Position numbers and translations under genes: made by a program. 32,759 bases of DNA from assembly GCA_025463285.1 (NCBI GenBank), contig JAOBWI010000002.1:1-32759 (forward strand), written 5' to 3'. The stretch is from Acidimicrobiaceae bacterium (lineage in GTDB: Bacteria; Actinomycetota; Acidimicrobiia; Acidimicrobiales; RAAP-2). The notes under the pieces were generated by a model that searched no databases, was not told where the DNA came from, and worked only from the letters and a program-made list of their open reading frames with translations. Positions 1-7,758 of the stretch are shown one piece after another (the first letter of the stretch is position 1; every line of letters starts with the position of its first letter).

Positions 1-1
1 C

Positions 2-352
2 AAGGGCATCGAGCTCTACGACACCGCCAGTGGCGAACAGTTCACCGACGCACTTCTTGTCAAGAATGGCTACCGGGTCGCGATCAACTCCGGGCCGCCC
101 TCGTTCGATCGCGCGCTGGCCTGGGCGCGTCAACTACGCGCGACCGACCTTGCGTGTCGGCTTCATCCGGCGCGACGGTCGGCCCGCGTCCTGTGCACAC
201 AGGGCCTACTGTTACGTTTGAAGCGAGAAAGACGCCCCCATGAGTGCAGCAGGCAAACCCGTCAACGAAGGAGCGCGCCCTCGACGAACTTCGGTCGTTG
301 GGCCTGCTCGACAGTGAGCCTGCGGAGAGATTCAATCGCGTCACGCGACTGA
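2..352 (+). CDS. Possible C-terminal end of an upstream gene (partial, uncertain)
   Basis: Frame 2 is open from the window edge to a TGA at 350-352. The first 45 or so residues look like real protein (for example ELYDTASGEQFTDALLVKNG followed by a segment ending ALAWARQLR). After about position 150 the translation becomes Arg-rich and loses protein character, and the frame runs into the next gene. The true gene therefore probably ends near 150-235 in another frame, or is disrupted. I do not recognise the family and cannot assign a function. The start lies outside the window. Confidence 0.25.
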   Translation, partial: KGIELYDTASGEQFTDALLVKNGYRVAINSGPPSFDRALAWARQLRATDLACRLHPARRSARVLCTQGLLLRLKRERRPHECSRQTRQRRSAPSTNFGRWACSTVSLRRDSIASRD

Positions 353-1190
353 CCCAGCGTCTACTCAACGTGCCGTCGGCCGCCATCACGCTCATGGACG
401 AGGATCGTTCCTGGTACCTCTCTCGCCAAGGACTGGACAACCCCGCGACGTCCCGCGAGGACTCATTCTGTGCGCACGCGATATTGGGCACGGACATCTT
501 CCAAGTCGCCGACGCCACCAAAGACCAGCGGTTCTTCAACAATCCATTCGTCACCGGCCCATCAGCACTGCGCTTCTACGCGGGCTGTCCCTTCGCTGGT
601 CCCAGTCTCTTCTGGGCACCCTGTGCGTGTTCGACACCCGGTCTCGAGTCCTTTCCGCCGACGACGTGTCGAGCCTTCGCGATCTGGCCCGCATGGTCGA
701 AGGCGAGATTGTTGCCATAGATCTGGCGGTCGCTGACCCGCTCACGGGAGTTGCCAATCGGCGAGGGTTCGAGCTCAGCGCTCCTTCTCTTTTGCACGTC
801 TGTCGCCGACGTCAGGTCACCGCCACCTTGCTGTTCTTCGACCTCGACGAGTTCCAAGCGGTGAACGACATGTTCGGCCACGACGCCGGCGATCAGGCGC
901 TCATCGAGTTCGCCAAGTTGCTGCAGACGACGTTTCGAAACTCTGACATCATCGCGCGTTACGGTGGCGACGAGTTCGTCGTTCTCCTCGCCGATACCGG
1001 TGACCCCGCTGTATCCCTTGAACGGCTCCAGACCTTCCTCGCCGCTCGAAACGCTCACCCCTCCAGCGGCTACCCGCTCGGTTTCAGCGTGGGTACCACC
1101 GTCGTCGAGGCCACGTCAGATATATCGCTCGATGAACTGATCACCCGAGCTGACGCGTCGATGTACGAGATGAAACGTGCTCACGGGTGA
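240..1190 (+). pseudogene. GAF-GGDEF diguanylate cyclase-like gene, frame-disrupted
   Basis: The product would be a cytoplasmic sensor making cyclic di-GMP: an N-terminal GAF domain followed by a GGDEF domain. The GAF part lies in frame 1 (from GTG 244: ERALDELRSLGLLDSEP, then DSFCAHAIL and LRFYAGCP). It breaks near 589-600, and the continuation GTLCVFDTRSRVLSADD is in frame 3, running through the GGDEF domain to TGA at 1188-1190. The GGDEF half is intact: DPLTGVANRRGF, the catalytic RYGGDEF, and an inhibitory-site RxxD (RNSD) exactly five residues before GGDEF. ATG 240 reads MSAAGKPVNE and joins the GAF frame only if the G at 270 is removed, so a second shift is possible, but GTG 244 avoids it. 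It is either a recent pseudogene or an assembly/sequencing error. It converges on the BrkB gene with a 4-nt gap. Confidence 0.7.
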
Positions 1191-1194
1191 GCAA

Positions 1195-2142
1195 CTAGGA
1201 CTGAACAGATACCTCCGTCGTGGGTTGTGCGCTGTGCAGGCGTTCCACCGCCGCGTCCACTTCCCCACCCACCAAAATGGCGAAACCGGTCAAGTAGAGC
1301 CAGAAGATAAGAATCGCGACGCCGGCGAAGGCCCCGTAGGTTCGTTCGTACGACGAAAAGTCCGACGTGTAGAGAGAAAGTGCCAACGACACCACGGCCC
1401 ACAGACACGTAGCGAGCAGCGCCCCGATGCTCGTCCAGCGCCATGTGGGTCGCGGACGATTGGGCGCCAGGTGATACAACAGGCTGAAGAGGAGATTAAT
1501 CAAGCCCAGCGCCACGAGCCAACGCGCGACCGTCCAGGCAAAACCGAACGCCACGCCGCTAATGGGCAGCGCGTCTTTGATGGTGATGCCCAACTGAGCG
1601 CCAAAGACCGTGAGCGCGGAGGCGCCCCCACCGAGGATGACGCCGCCGCCGAGAAGTTGCAAGGCGACGTAGCGCTTCTGCAAGAACGAGCGATCGCGCG
1701 GCAGCCCGTAGGCCATGTCGAGGCCCTCTTCGAGGATCACCATGCCCGACACCGCACTCCACACCGCCACTAGTGACGCCACAACGGTGGCCACTAGGTC
1801 GCCGCGCACGCGCACTTGGGAGTGCGCGATCGCTTTGGTGAAGACGTCGGCCGCGCCGGCGGGAAGGACCTTGGTCACCCCGTGGATCAGGTCCACCACC
1901 ACGTTGGGCGGCAAGGTGACGAGCGCCGCAACGCCCAAGAGTGCGATAATCGTCGGAAAGATCGAGAGAAACCAGCGGTACGCGAAGGCGCCGGCCGCGA
2001 CGTTGACACGGTCCACTTTCATGTTCTCCAAAGCGGAGCGAAACACTTCTTTCAGTCTCAGCCCACGTAACTCTGGGGTGAGCTCATCCGCCCGCGTTTT
2101 GATATCTGCCACCACCGTTTTTTCGATCGACGTTCGTTTCAC
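1195..2142 (-). CDS. YihY/virulence factor BrkB family membrane protein
   Basis: This is an integral membrane protein of the UPF0761/BrkB family (315 aa, a usual length), whose molecular function is not established. About six hydrophobic segments are visible. The family signature occurs near residues 48-65 (AAGAFAYRWFLSIFPTIIAL), followed by segments around VATVVASLVAVWSAVSGMV, LGGGVILGGG, WLVALGLINLLFSLLYHLAP, and a C-terminal AGVAILIFWLYLTGFAILVGGEV, which is the usual family ending. The start is GTG at 2140-2142, with CGGAG six bases upstream. The cytoplasmic N-terminus (about 35 residues) is charged. The gene is transcribed alone, convergent with the GAF-GGDEF gene and divergent from the methyltransferase at 2310. 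Family assignment is firm; the biological role is unknown. Confidence 0.9.
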   Translation of the reverse strand: MKRTSIEKTVVADIKTRADELTPELRGLRLKEVFRSALENMKVDRVNVAAGAFAYRWFLSIFPTIIALLGVAALVTLPPNVVVDLIHGVTKVLPAGAADVFTKAIAHSQVRVRGDLVATVVASLVAVWSAVSGMVILEEGLDMAYGLPRDRSFLQKRYVALQLLGGGVILGGGASALTVFGAQLGITIKDALPISGVAFGFAWTVARWLVALGLINLLFSLLYHLAPNRPRPTWRWTSIGALLATCLWAVVSLALSLYTSDFSSYERTYGAFAGVAILIFWLYLTGFAILVGGEVDAAVERLHSAQPTTEVSVQS

Positions 2143-2309
2143 GTGTGCTCCGAGTGATTTAGCTCCACTGCATCACGGCAGGCTGGACCGGTTAGAACAC
2201 CACAGTGTAGGTTCGCGCCACGGTCGGGCTCTAGGGATGGTCTCCCTTGGTACTCCGGCAAAAAATGCGCCTAGGCGTCCACGGCTCACGAAAGGACTAG
2301 ATTTTTTTC

Positions 2310-3230
2310 ATGCTGTCGCACTACCACACCAACGTTGACGTGGAGAAGAACAACAGCTCTCACGCGGCCATGCTGCGAATGGTGGGCTTCAACAAGCGGG
2401 TCCTGGAGGCCGGCTGCGCGTCCGGGCACGTGAGTGAGAAGTTGAGCGCCCAGGGGTGCACGGTCGTTGGCATTGAGCTCGACGCGTCAGTGGTCGATCC
2501 GGCCCGACAGTGGCTCGAGCGCGTCATCGTGGGAAATTTAGACGATCCGTCTCCTTGGCGGGAGTTAGACGAGGAACTCTTCGATGTTGTGCTCTTTGGC
2601 GACGTCCTCGAGCACCTCAGAGATCCGCTCAGTACGCTGCGCGAGTCGCTTAAGTACCTCACGCCGTCGGGCATCGTCGTTATCTCCGTGCCCAACATCG
2701 CGCACGCCGACGTCAAGATCGCCCTCATCAACGGCCGCTTTCCCTACAGCGACGACGGTCTTCTCGATCGAACGCATATCTCCTTCTTCACCAAGGAGAG
2801 CCTGCTGAAGTTAGTGAAGGACGCTGGTCTCATCGAGGTGGAGATATTCCGGGTGACCCTACCGGTCTTTCACACCGAGATCGGTGTGGAAAAGGGCGAC
2901 GTCGATGGCCAGGTACTAGAAGCCATCCTCGAGGAACGCGAGTCCGAGACGTATCAGTTCGTCATCAAAGCGGTCCGCGACAACGGTGATCGCTCACTGG
3001 AAGCGCTCGCCGGCGACCTCGTAGAGTTGACCGACAAGCTCTATGACCAGACGCGGCGCAACCAGATGTTAGAAGCCAAACTCGACGGTTTAGAGGAGAG
3101 AGTCGAGGCGATGACTATTCAGCGCCAAGCCGACGCGAGGGACCTCGCCCACTACCGACATCAAACCGACCTGATAAAGCGATTGTTGCCGACCTCTCTG
3201 CTTCGCTTCATTCGAAGTCGATCGACCTAG
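2310..3230 (+). CDS. Class I SAM-dependent methyltransferase with C-terminal coiled coil
   Basis: The 306-residue protein has a Rossmann methyltransferase domain in its first 200 residues. Motif I is VLEAGCASGHVSEKL (31-45), the acidic end of beta-2 is VVGIELD, and FDVVLFGDVLEHLRDP matches motif IV. A post-motif follows with VVISVPNIAH. The block around GRFPYSDDGLLDRTHISFFT is typical of methyltransferases found in O-antigen and polysaccharide clusters, so the substrate may be a sugar, but this is inference. Residues of about 230-285 are charged and heptad-like, suggesting a coiled coil, and the tail is basic. ATG 2310 is used; the nearest purine-rich stretch, GAAAGGA at 2289-2295, is rather far away (14 nt). 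No glycan genes are nearby. Confidence 0.8.
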   Translation: MLSHYHTNVDVEKNNSSHAAMLRMVGFNKRVLEAGCASGHVSEKLSAQGCTVVGIELDASVVDPARQWLERVIVGNLDDPSPWRELDEELFDVVLFGDVLEHLRDPLSTLRESLKYLTPSGIVVISVPNIAHADVKIALINGRFPYSDDGLLDRTHISFFTKESLLKLVKDAGLIEVEIFRVTLPVFHTEIGVEKGDVDGQVLEAILEERESETYQFVIKAVRDNGDRSLEALAGDLVELTDKLYDQTRRNQMLEAKLDGLEERVEAMTIQRQADARDLAHYRHQTDLIKRLLPTSLLRFIRSRST

Positions 3231-3241
3231 AGACTCGTCGT

Positions 3242-3970
3242 TCACCCCGCAGCGCCGGCCGCGCCACAAGACGCACACTGGCCGGTGGCCGTTAAGGCGT
3301 TCCCGCAGGTCGCGCAGTAGGCCGGGGGTCGCTCGGTCGGTCCGCAGTCGTGAAAGAGGGCGCGACTGCCGGGTAGGGCCTCTGCGCACCACACGCAGCG
3401 CTTCACCGCGACGACGTTCGTCGCGGGAGTGCGCGCTGTCGTGGCGAGCGACGCCGAGTCGACCGAGTCCGACGGCACCGGTTCGGCGTTCGGGGCAAAT
3501 CCCGGTCCCTTGGTGGGAAAGCGTTTCGAGGACCGGGTCCCCAGGTCGGTCGGCGAGAAGCCCTGCGAAATCGGCGCCGCCTCGTGCGATTTCGAGCGTC
3601 TCGGTGCTCTGGCGGGCCGCGGCGTGGTCGACACACCGGTGGGCCAACGGGAGAAGGCAAACACGAAGAACATGAGCCAGTTGACCGCGAGACTAATCAG
3701 GAACACCGTCCACAGAACGCCGATGGAGGACACCCCCAGGAACCCGTACGAACCACCGAAGGCGAGGGTGTGGAGGTCTCGATAGAGATCCGCCACGCAC
3801 GCCACAAAAAGGGCGAACGGAGTGAGCGGGAGAATGACCCACACCCACGGATACCCGGCCTTACTGATGATGGTCGCGATGGCCACGAAGTTGAGAACCA
3901 GGACCCCAATAGTCAGTCCCAGAAGAAGACCCCCGTTGATGGACCCGTACATCACGTTCACAGCAGCCAT
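3242..3970 (-). CDS. Membrane protein with C-terminal double zinc ribbon
   Basis: I do not recognise a named family. The 242-residue protein has three hydrophobic segments (about 10-30, 36-58 and 77-104), a long Pro/Ser/Arg-rich linker (about 110-190) and a cysteine-rich end. The cysteines form CVWC, a HDCG, CATCG and CASCG, consistent with a double zinc ribbon and a cytosolic binding role. The frame is open upstream to 4090, but ATG 3970 (MAAVNVMYGS) has GGGAG five bases before it, and the extra N-terminal 40 residues lack protein character, so 3970 is chosen. It converges with the methyltransferase (11 nt between the stops) and is divergent from the SPFH gene. Its role is unknown. Confidence 0.7.
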   Translation of the reverse strand: MAAVNVMYGSINGGLLLGLTIGVLVLNFVAIATIISKAGYPWVWVILPLTPFALFVACVADLYRDLHTLAFGGSYGFLGVSSIGVLWTVFLISLAVNWLMFFVFAFSRWPTGVSTTPRPARAPRRSKSHEAAPISQGFSPTDLGTRSSKRFPTKGPGFAPNAEPVPSDSVDSASLATTARTPATNVVAVKRCVWCAEALPGSRALFHDCGPTERPPAYCATCGNALTATGQCASCGAAGAAG

Positions 3971-4084
3971 AGATCTCCCGTGCCACGTCTCCGCAGCGTT
4001 TTTAGCGATACGTGTCTTCGAGCGTAACTCGCATGACCCGCGAATCGACGTTTCTGCCTTCGTCGAGACGTCGGAAATACTCGG

Positions 4085-4113
4085 TTGCACCCGCCTCGTT
4101 AATGTGATATCAC
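4085..4113 (+). promoter_or_regulatory. Candidate promoter for the SPFH gene
   Basis: TTGCAC at 4085-4090 and TATCAC at 4108-4113 are separated by 17 nt and resemble -35 and -10 elements for the gene at 4153. The -10 sits inside a perfect 14-bp palindrome. The stretch is clearly AT-richer than its surroundings. This was read by eye only. Confidence 0.35.
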
Positions 4114-4115
4114 AT
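4102..4115. promoter_or_regulatory. 14-bp perfect palindrome, operator candidate
   Basis: ATGTGATATCACAT is self-complementary over its whole length and lies 37 nt before the SPFH start, over the likely -10. A further GATATC half-element follows at 4117-4122. A dimeric repressor could bind here; the ribbon-helix-helix protein encoded two genes downstream is an obvious but untested candidate. No regulator can be named from sequence. Confidence 0.4.
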
Positions 4116-4152
4116 AGATATCAATTAATGCAGCCACTCGTTGGGGGGAAAC

Positions 4153-5070
4153 ATGAGTCAGAACATTCAGCCGGTAAACGAACCGACGGCCGCGCCCGTA
4201 GGACCGACGGGTACCCGCGTCGTCATTCGCGAACGTGAAGCGTGGAGCATCAGCGGCTGGCTCGGCGTCCTGCTAATAGCCATCTGCATTGCCGGGGCCA
4301 TCCTTCTTACCAACAGCTCCATCCAAGGACTTATCGCGTTGCCCATCGCCGTCGCCGTCCTCGTCCTCGGTTCGCTGGTCATCGTCCAGCCCGGCCAGAC
4401 CCGGGTGGTGCAGTTCTTTGGTAGTTACGTCGGAACCGTTCGTCAGACCGGCCTGTCTTGGATACTCCCCCTCACCAATCACCGCAACGTCAGTATCCGG
4501 GTGCGCAACTTCGAGACCAACCACTTGAAAGTCAATGACGCCGAAGGCAATCCCGTCGAAATCGCCGCCATTGTGGTGTGGCAAGTGACTGACACCTCGC
4601 GAGCTCTCTACGCGGTCGACGACTACCGCAACTTTGTTCGCGTGCAAGCCGAGTCTGCCCTACGACACGTCGCCACCACTCACCCCTACGACAACCCCGC
4701 CGACCACGGTTTCTCACTACGCGGCTCGACTGATCAAGTGGCCGGCGAACTCGCCGAGGAGATGGCCCAGCGCGTGGTGATCGCCGGGGTCGAAGTGGTC
4801 GAAGTTCGTATTAGCCACCTGGCCTACGCGCCGGAGATCGCCCAAGCGATGCTGCGGCGTCAACAGGCCAGCGCCGTGGTCGCGGCGCGTTCCACCATCG
4901 TTGACGGCGCGGTGGGCATGGTGGAACTGGCCCTCGACCGACTAACCGAACGTGGGATCGTCGACCTCGACGAAGAGCGCAAGGCCGCCATGGTGAGCAA
5001 TCTCATGGTCGTGCTCTGCAGTGACCAGCCGGCCTCTCCCGTCGTCAACGCCGGGACGCTGTACTCGTAG
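4153..5070 (+). CDS. SPFH/band-7 domain membrane protein
   Basis: The 305-residue protein has a hydrophilic N-terminus and two close hydrophobic segments (about 33-55 and 60-80). An SPFH domain follows, beginning at [20 protein letters not shown] and including [22 protein letters not shown], the conserved [17 protein letters not shown], and [24 protein letters not shown] proteins form membrane-associated ring or cage scaffolds that organise membrane microdomains and often regulate proteases. The C-terminal helix ([20 protein letters not shown]) fits the family. ATG 4153 is chosen over the in-frame TTG 4141 because GGGGGGAA lies directly before it. The ribbon-helix-helix gene starts 4 nt after its stop, so the two are surely co-transcribed. 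The exact partner and function are unknown. Confidence 0.9.
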   Translation: MSQNIQPVNEPTAAPVGPTGTRVVIREREAWSISGWLGVLLIAICIAGAILLTNSSIQGLIALPIAVAVLVLGSLVIVQPGQTRVVQFFGSYVGTVRQTGLSWILPLTNHRNVSIRVRNFETNHLKVNDAEGNPVEIAAIVVWQVTDTSRALYAVDDYRNFVRVQAESALRHVATTHPYDNPADHGFSLRGSTDQVAGELAEEMAQRVVIAGVEVVEVRISHLAYAPEIAQAMLRRQQASAVVAARSTIVDGAVGMVELALDRLTERGIVDLDEERKAAMVSNLMVVLCSDQPASPVVNAGTLYS

Positions 5071-5074
5071 ATTC

Positions 5075-5269
5075 GTGAGCGAACGTAAGCCCCTTCTGTT
5101 GCGCATGGACCCGGCCGTCCACGACGCCCTGGCACGCTGGGCGGCCGACGAGTTTCGCAGTTTGAACGCGCAACTCGAGAAGCTCTTGCGAGAGGCGCTG
5201 CGCGACGCGGGGCGGATGCCAAAGAAATCGGGGCCACTGCCCAAGCGCGGTCGGCCGCCTTCAACGTAA
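5075..5269 (+). CDS. Small ribbon-helix-helix (Arc/HicB-like) DNA-binding protein
   Basis: A 64-residue protein starting at GTG 5075, 4 nt after the SPFH stop. It reads [21 protein letters not shown] and then a helix ending [17 protein letters not shown]. This is the short beta strand, helix, turn, helix layout of MetJ/Arc ribbon-helix-helix proteins, with a strand of alternating residues (LLLRMD) for DNA contact. A Lys/Pro-rich tail ([14 protein letters not shown]) follows. No HicA-like toxin is present nearby, so it is more likely a transcriptional regulator or accessory of the SPFH gene than an antitoxin. Two-gene SPFH plus RHH units are, to my recollection, common in actinobacteria. Confidence 0.75.
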   Translation: MSERKPLLLRMDPAVHDALARWAADEFRSLNAQLEKLLREALRDAGRMPKKSGPLPKRGRPPST

Positions 5270-5313
5270 TCACATATCTCCTCGTACAGTGGCCTTGGTC
5301 CGGGAGTGACGAG

Positions 5314-5450
5314 ATGCGCAAAGTAGTTGCTATCAACTGAAGTCGCTCAAAGGCGTGGTGGAGAACCCTAAAGCGTTCCTCGTCGACATTGGGGTACACG
5401 GCAGCATTTCTTGGCGCGCTCGCTGCTCAACTGAGCCTGGTCGACGGGCC
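5314..5450 (+). pseudogene. Remnant of a RibD/dihydrofolate reductase-like gene start
   Basis: ATG 5314, preceded by GGGAGTGACGAG, reads MRKVVAIN and then hits TGA at 5338. In the frame starting at 5337 the text continues [14 protein letters not shown]. Together these match the N-terminus of RibD C-terminal/DHFR-like proteins (MRKVV...SLDGVVExPxxW), with the aspartate of SLDGV changed to lysine. After about 5390 no family similarity is left, and the stretch runs into the convergent gene at 5451. It is therefore a frameshifted, truncated remnant. The family match rests on memory of the motif, not on a search. Confidence 0.45.
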
Positions 5451-5726
5451 CTACCCGGAGATGGAGTTATACACCTCGGCCACCATCGGAGCGCCCAGCG
5501 TGACACCCAAATCGGAGAGGATAGGAACCAGCGTTTCGCCGAACGCGTCGAAGTCCTCTTGTGAGTCCCAGACGTCGAAGACCTGGATCGCACCATCAGA
5601 CTCCAGGGCGAAGTGACTTGATCGCCCCTTGGGTGATCCTGCGCCGGCCGCTTCCAAACGGCTGATCGCCTCGTCGTACTTTTCGGGTGTGAATCCTTCA
5701 TGAACAAAGTAAATACCTTGTGCCAT
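5451..5726 (-). CDS. Small dimeric alpha-beta barrel-like protein
   Basis: A 91-residue protein: MAQGIYFVHEGFTPEKYDEA, then a Gly/Ser linker, HFALESDGAIQVFDVWDSQEDFDAFGETL, and a C-terminal strand. The pattern of strand, helix, strand, with the W-[DE]S-x-[ED]-D-F-x-A-F motif, is what is seen in antibiotic biosynthesis monooxygenase-like ferredoxin-fold proteins. The function of most of these is unknown. The frame is open to 5816, but ATG 5726 has GAAAGGA seven bases upstream and gives the usual family N-terminus. It stands alone between the DHFR-like remnant and the kinase gene. Confidence 0.7.
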   Translation of the reverse strand: MAQGIYFVHEGFTPEKYDEAISRLEAAGAGSPKGRSSHFALESDGAIQVFDVWDSQEDFDAFGETLVPILSDLGVTLGAPMVAEVYNSISG

Positions 5727-5867
5727 CGTCAAGTCCTTTCTCGATCGATTGTCGATCAGTTGGCTCACGGTATCAGTCGGTGGCGCCGCGCGCTCGCCCG
5801 CGTGACGCGTCACCAAGCCGTCGCTCGATGTTCAAGAAATGCCGAGATCGGACCCGCGTTTGATGAG

Positions 5868-7364
5868 CTAGTGCCCATTGCCCTTGCCTTTGCCATCGCC
5901 AGTCGGTGGACCGGGTCCCGGGACTGTCGGGGTCGTCGTTGTTGTCGTAGACGACGTGGTCGTGGTGGTGACGGCAGAACCTAATCCCAACGCCCCCGCG
6001 AACAGTTGAAGATCGCTTTGCAGTACTTGACCTTCCACCGGACCAATCAGATGATTCGAGACGCCATTGGTAATGGCGCTTTCGGCGAGTTCCAGATCGA
6101 TGGTCGCCTGCTGAGTTTTGCCCGCGGCGTAGGCGGCCTGGGCCAGTGTTGCTTGTTGCGCGATGGTCTGTCCCGAAGGACCAGCCACGTTCCCCGCCGT
6201 TTCCCCGGCCAGGACTTGGCTCTTCAAGGCATCGAGCGCCGCGGCGCCCGGAGGAACTGTGGTCGTCGTCGTGGCCGGTGGCTTTGTCGTCGTGGTCGAA
6301 TCACCCGGTCCGTTGCCACCAGCGAAAAGAAAGAATGATCCGGCACCCAAGACGGCCAACACCACCACGGCTACGGCAACCGCCCGCACGCCCGAAGGAA
6401 AGCGGCGAGGCCTGTCGATCGGCGTCGCTGCAGACTTCATTACTTGGGTCTGGTCACTCCCCGGGCGACCTCCCGCTCCCCCTCGTACGAGCATGGCCGT
6501 GCGATCGTCCGTGCGAGAGGCAGGCACGGGCACGCGTGTCGTGGCGTCGCTGTCCAAGCCGAGCCACGGGGCGTCGTACGCGCCAGTCGAGAGAAGGGCC
6601 GAAACGTCGGAGTCCTTCAGGCGCTGGTCGGCTCGAAGAGTGAGCATGCCCGTCAGCACTAATTTCCACGGCACCGGGAGCTCGGCGGGTAGCACGATCG
6701 GTCCGGCGAGCCGGCGGGCCAGCACTTCACTCGGGGTTCCCTCGTAGACCCGCTGCCCCGTGAGGCACTCCAGCAAAATGACGCCCAGCGACCAGATATC
6801 AGCGGACGGTCCCACCTGGCTGTCTTCTAACTGTTCGGGCGCCATATACGAGACGGTCCCCATGGTGGCGCCGGTACTAGTCATGGCCGAGGCCTCGTGC
6901 AACTTCGCGATACCGAAGTCGCCGAGCCAGGCGTCGCCGCTGACCGAAAGCAAGATGTTCGACGGCTTGACGTCGCGATGAATGACGCCGCGTTGATGTA
7001 CGTACGCCAAGGCGTCGGACAGTCGTGCGCCGACGTCGGCGGTTTCCCTCGAAGTCAGCGGGCCTTCGCGAAGTCGCTGCGCGAGCGTTTGGCCCACGAT
7101 GAGCTCCATGACCAGGAAGGGCTGATCCTCAACCGAACCAATATCGAGCAACCGGATGAGACCCGGATGCTCAAAACTCTCGAGCGCGCGGGCTTCCTGG
7201 GCCAGTCGACGTCCGAATTCGGGATCGCTGGATCGAACGATCTTGACGGCCACGCCGCGACCGGTGCTCTCGTCGAACGCCTCATAGACGTCGGACATTC
7301 CCCCTCTACCCAGCAGACGAACGAGTCGATAGCGGTCGGCGAGGACATCATTGACAGCGGTCAC
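5868..7364 (-). CDS. Transmembrane Ser/Thr protein kinase (PknB-like)
   Basis: A 498-residue Hanks-type kinase. Residues 11-265 form the kinase domain: Gly-rich loop LGRGGMSDVYEA (18-29), catalytic Lys41 (VAVK), Glu57 (QEARAL), HRDVKPSN (129-136), DFG (149-151), activation loop with several Thr, and APE (175-177). All key residues are present, so it should be active. An intracellular juxtamembrane stretch contains TQVMK-type Thr sites. A single membrane span lies at about 327-347. Outside are two Thr-runs (about 357-370 and 465-479), a helical region (about 373-460) and a Pro/Gly/Lys tail ending GKGKGNGH. There are no PASTA repeats, so the extracellular input differs from PknB. The start is GTG 7364 with GAGG upstream. 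No phosphatase or FHA gene is adjacent. Confidence 0.92.
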   Translation of the reverse strand: MTAVNDVLADRYRLVRLLGRGGMSDVYEAFDESTGRGVAVKIVRSSDPEFGRRLAQEARALESFEHPGLIRLLDIGSVEDQPFLVMELIVGQTLAQRLREGPLTSRETADVGARLSDALAYVHQRGVIHRDVKPSNILLSVSGDAWLGDFGIAKLHEASAMTSTGATMGTVSYMAPEQLEDSQVGPSADIWSLGVILLECLTGQRVYEGTPSEVLARRLAGPIVLPAELPVPWKLVLTGMLTLRADQRLKDSDVSALLSTGAYDAPWLGLDSDATTRVPVPASRTDDRTAMLVRGGAGGRPGSDQTQVMKSAATPIDRPRRFPSGVRAVAVAVVVLAVLGAGSFFLFAGGNGPGDSTTTTKPPATTTTTVPPGAAALDALKSQVLAGETAGNVAGPSGQTIAQQATLAQAAYAAGKTQQATIDLELAESAITNGVSNHLIGPVEGQVLQSDLQLFAGALGLGSAVTTTTTSSTTTTTTPTVPGPGPPTGDGKGKGNGH

Positions 7365-7415
7365 GGGTATCCCTCAAGGTGCCTCAATCCTAACCCGACC
7401 AGATTTTTCGACGCT

Positions 7416-7733
7416 TTAGCCAAGCGTCGCCCGCCTGATGCAACCTTTTGGCCGCCTACTCACTCGGGCGACATCGCCGGACAACCCACGGATCCAGCGC
7501 TCACCTTGAGGATCTTCAGTTTTGACGCGAGTTCCAGGTTTGGGATCCATCGATAAATAGCCGCGAATCGTTCCGCTTTTGGTGACCGCGGCGTACACGC
7601 CATTTTGATCGCCGCTGATGGAGAACGCGGACCCCGTAGAGCTTTCGCCCCCGCGAGGGAGTAGCCAACCCGAAGACCTTCCGGCGTCGCACCACATTCG
7701 AAGACAATTTGCGGGTGGTCCGACGCTCGGCAA
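7416..7733 (-). CDS. Doubtful small ORF in the region upstream of the kinase gene
   Basis: A minus-strand frame of 105 codons lies within 7365-7758, a stretch of 394 nt with no secure gene. Its middle part (SAFSISGDQNGVYAAVTKSG, then TIRGYLSMDPKPGTRV) looks protein-like, whereas both ends are Arg/Cys-rich and poor. A second minus-strand frame (7516-7707) overlaps it. I suspect a decayed or frameshifted gene rather than an intact one. No family recognised, no clear ribosome binding site. Confidence 0.2.
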   Translation of the reverse strand: MPSVGPPANCLRMWCDAGRSSGWLLPRGGESSTGSAFSISGDQNGVYAAVTKSGTIRGYLSMDPKPGTRVKTEDPQGERWIRGLSGDVARVSRRPKGCIRRATLG

Positions 7734-7758
7734 CCTCGGTTGTGGTGCCCGGGACCGA

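Noticed and set aside
1177..1773. 198-codon plus-strand open frame over the BrkB gene
   Set aside because: Antisense shadow of a well-supported membrane protein; its translation is Arg/His/Gln-rich with no domain pattern.
4102..4115. Reading the palindrome as a CRP-type site
   Set aside because: The half-sites TGTGA and TCACA are separated by only 2 nt, whereas CRP needs 6; kept only as an unspecified operator candidate.
5925..6300. Repeated GTCGT/GTGGT units suggesting a short tandem repeat or CRISPR-like array
   Set aside because: They encode the Thr-runs of the kinase; units are irregular and no spacers are present.
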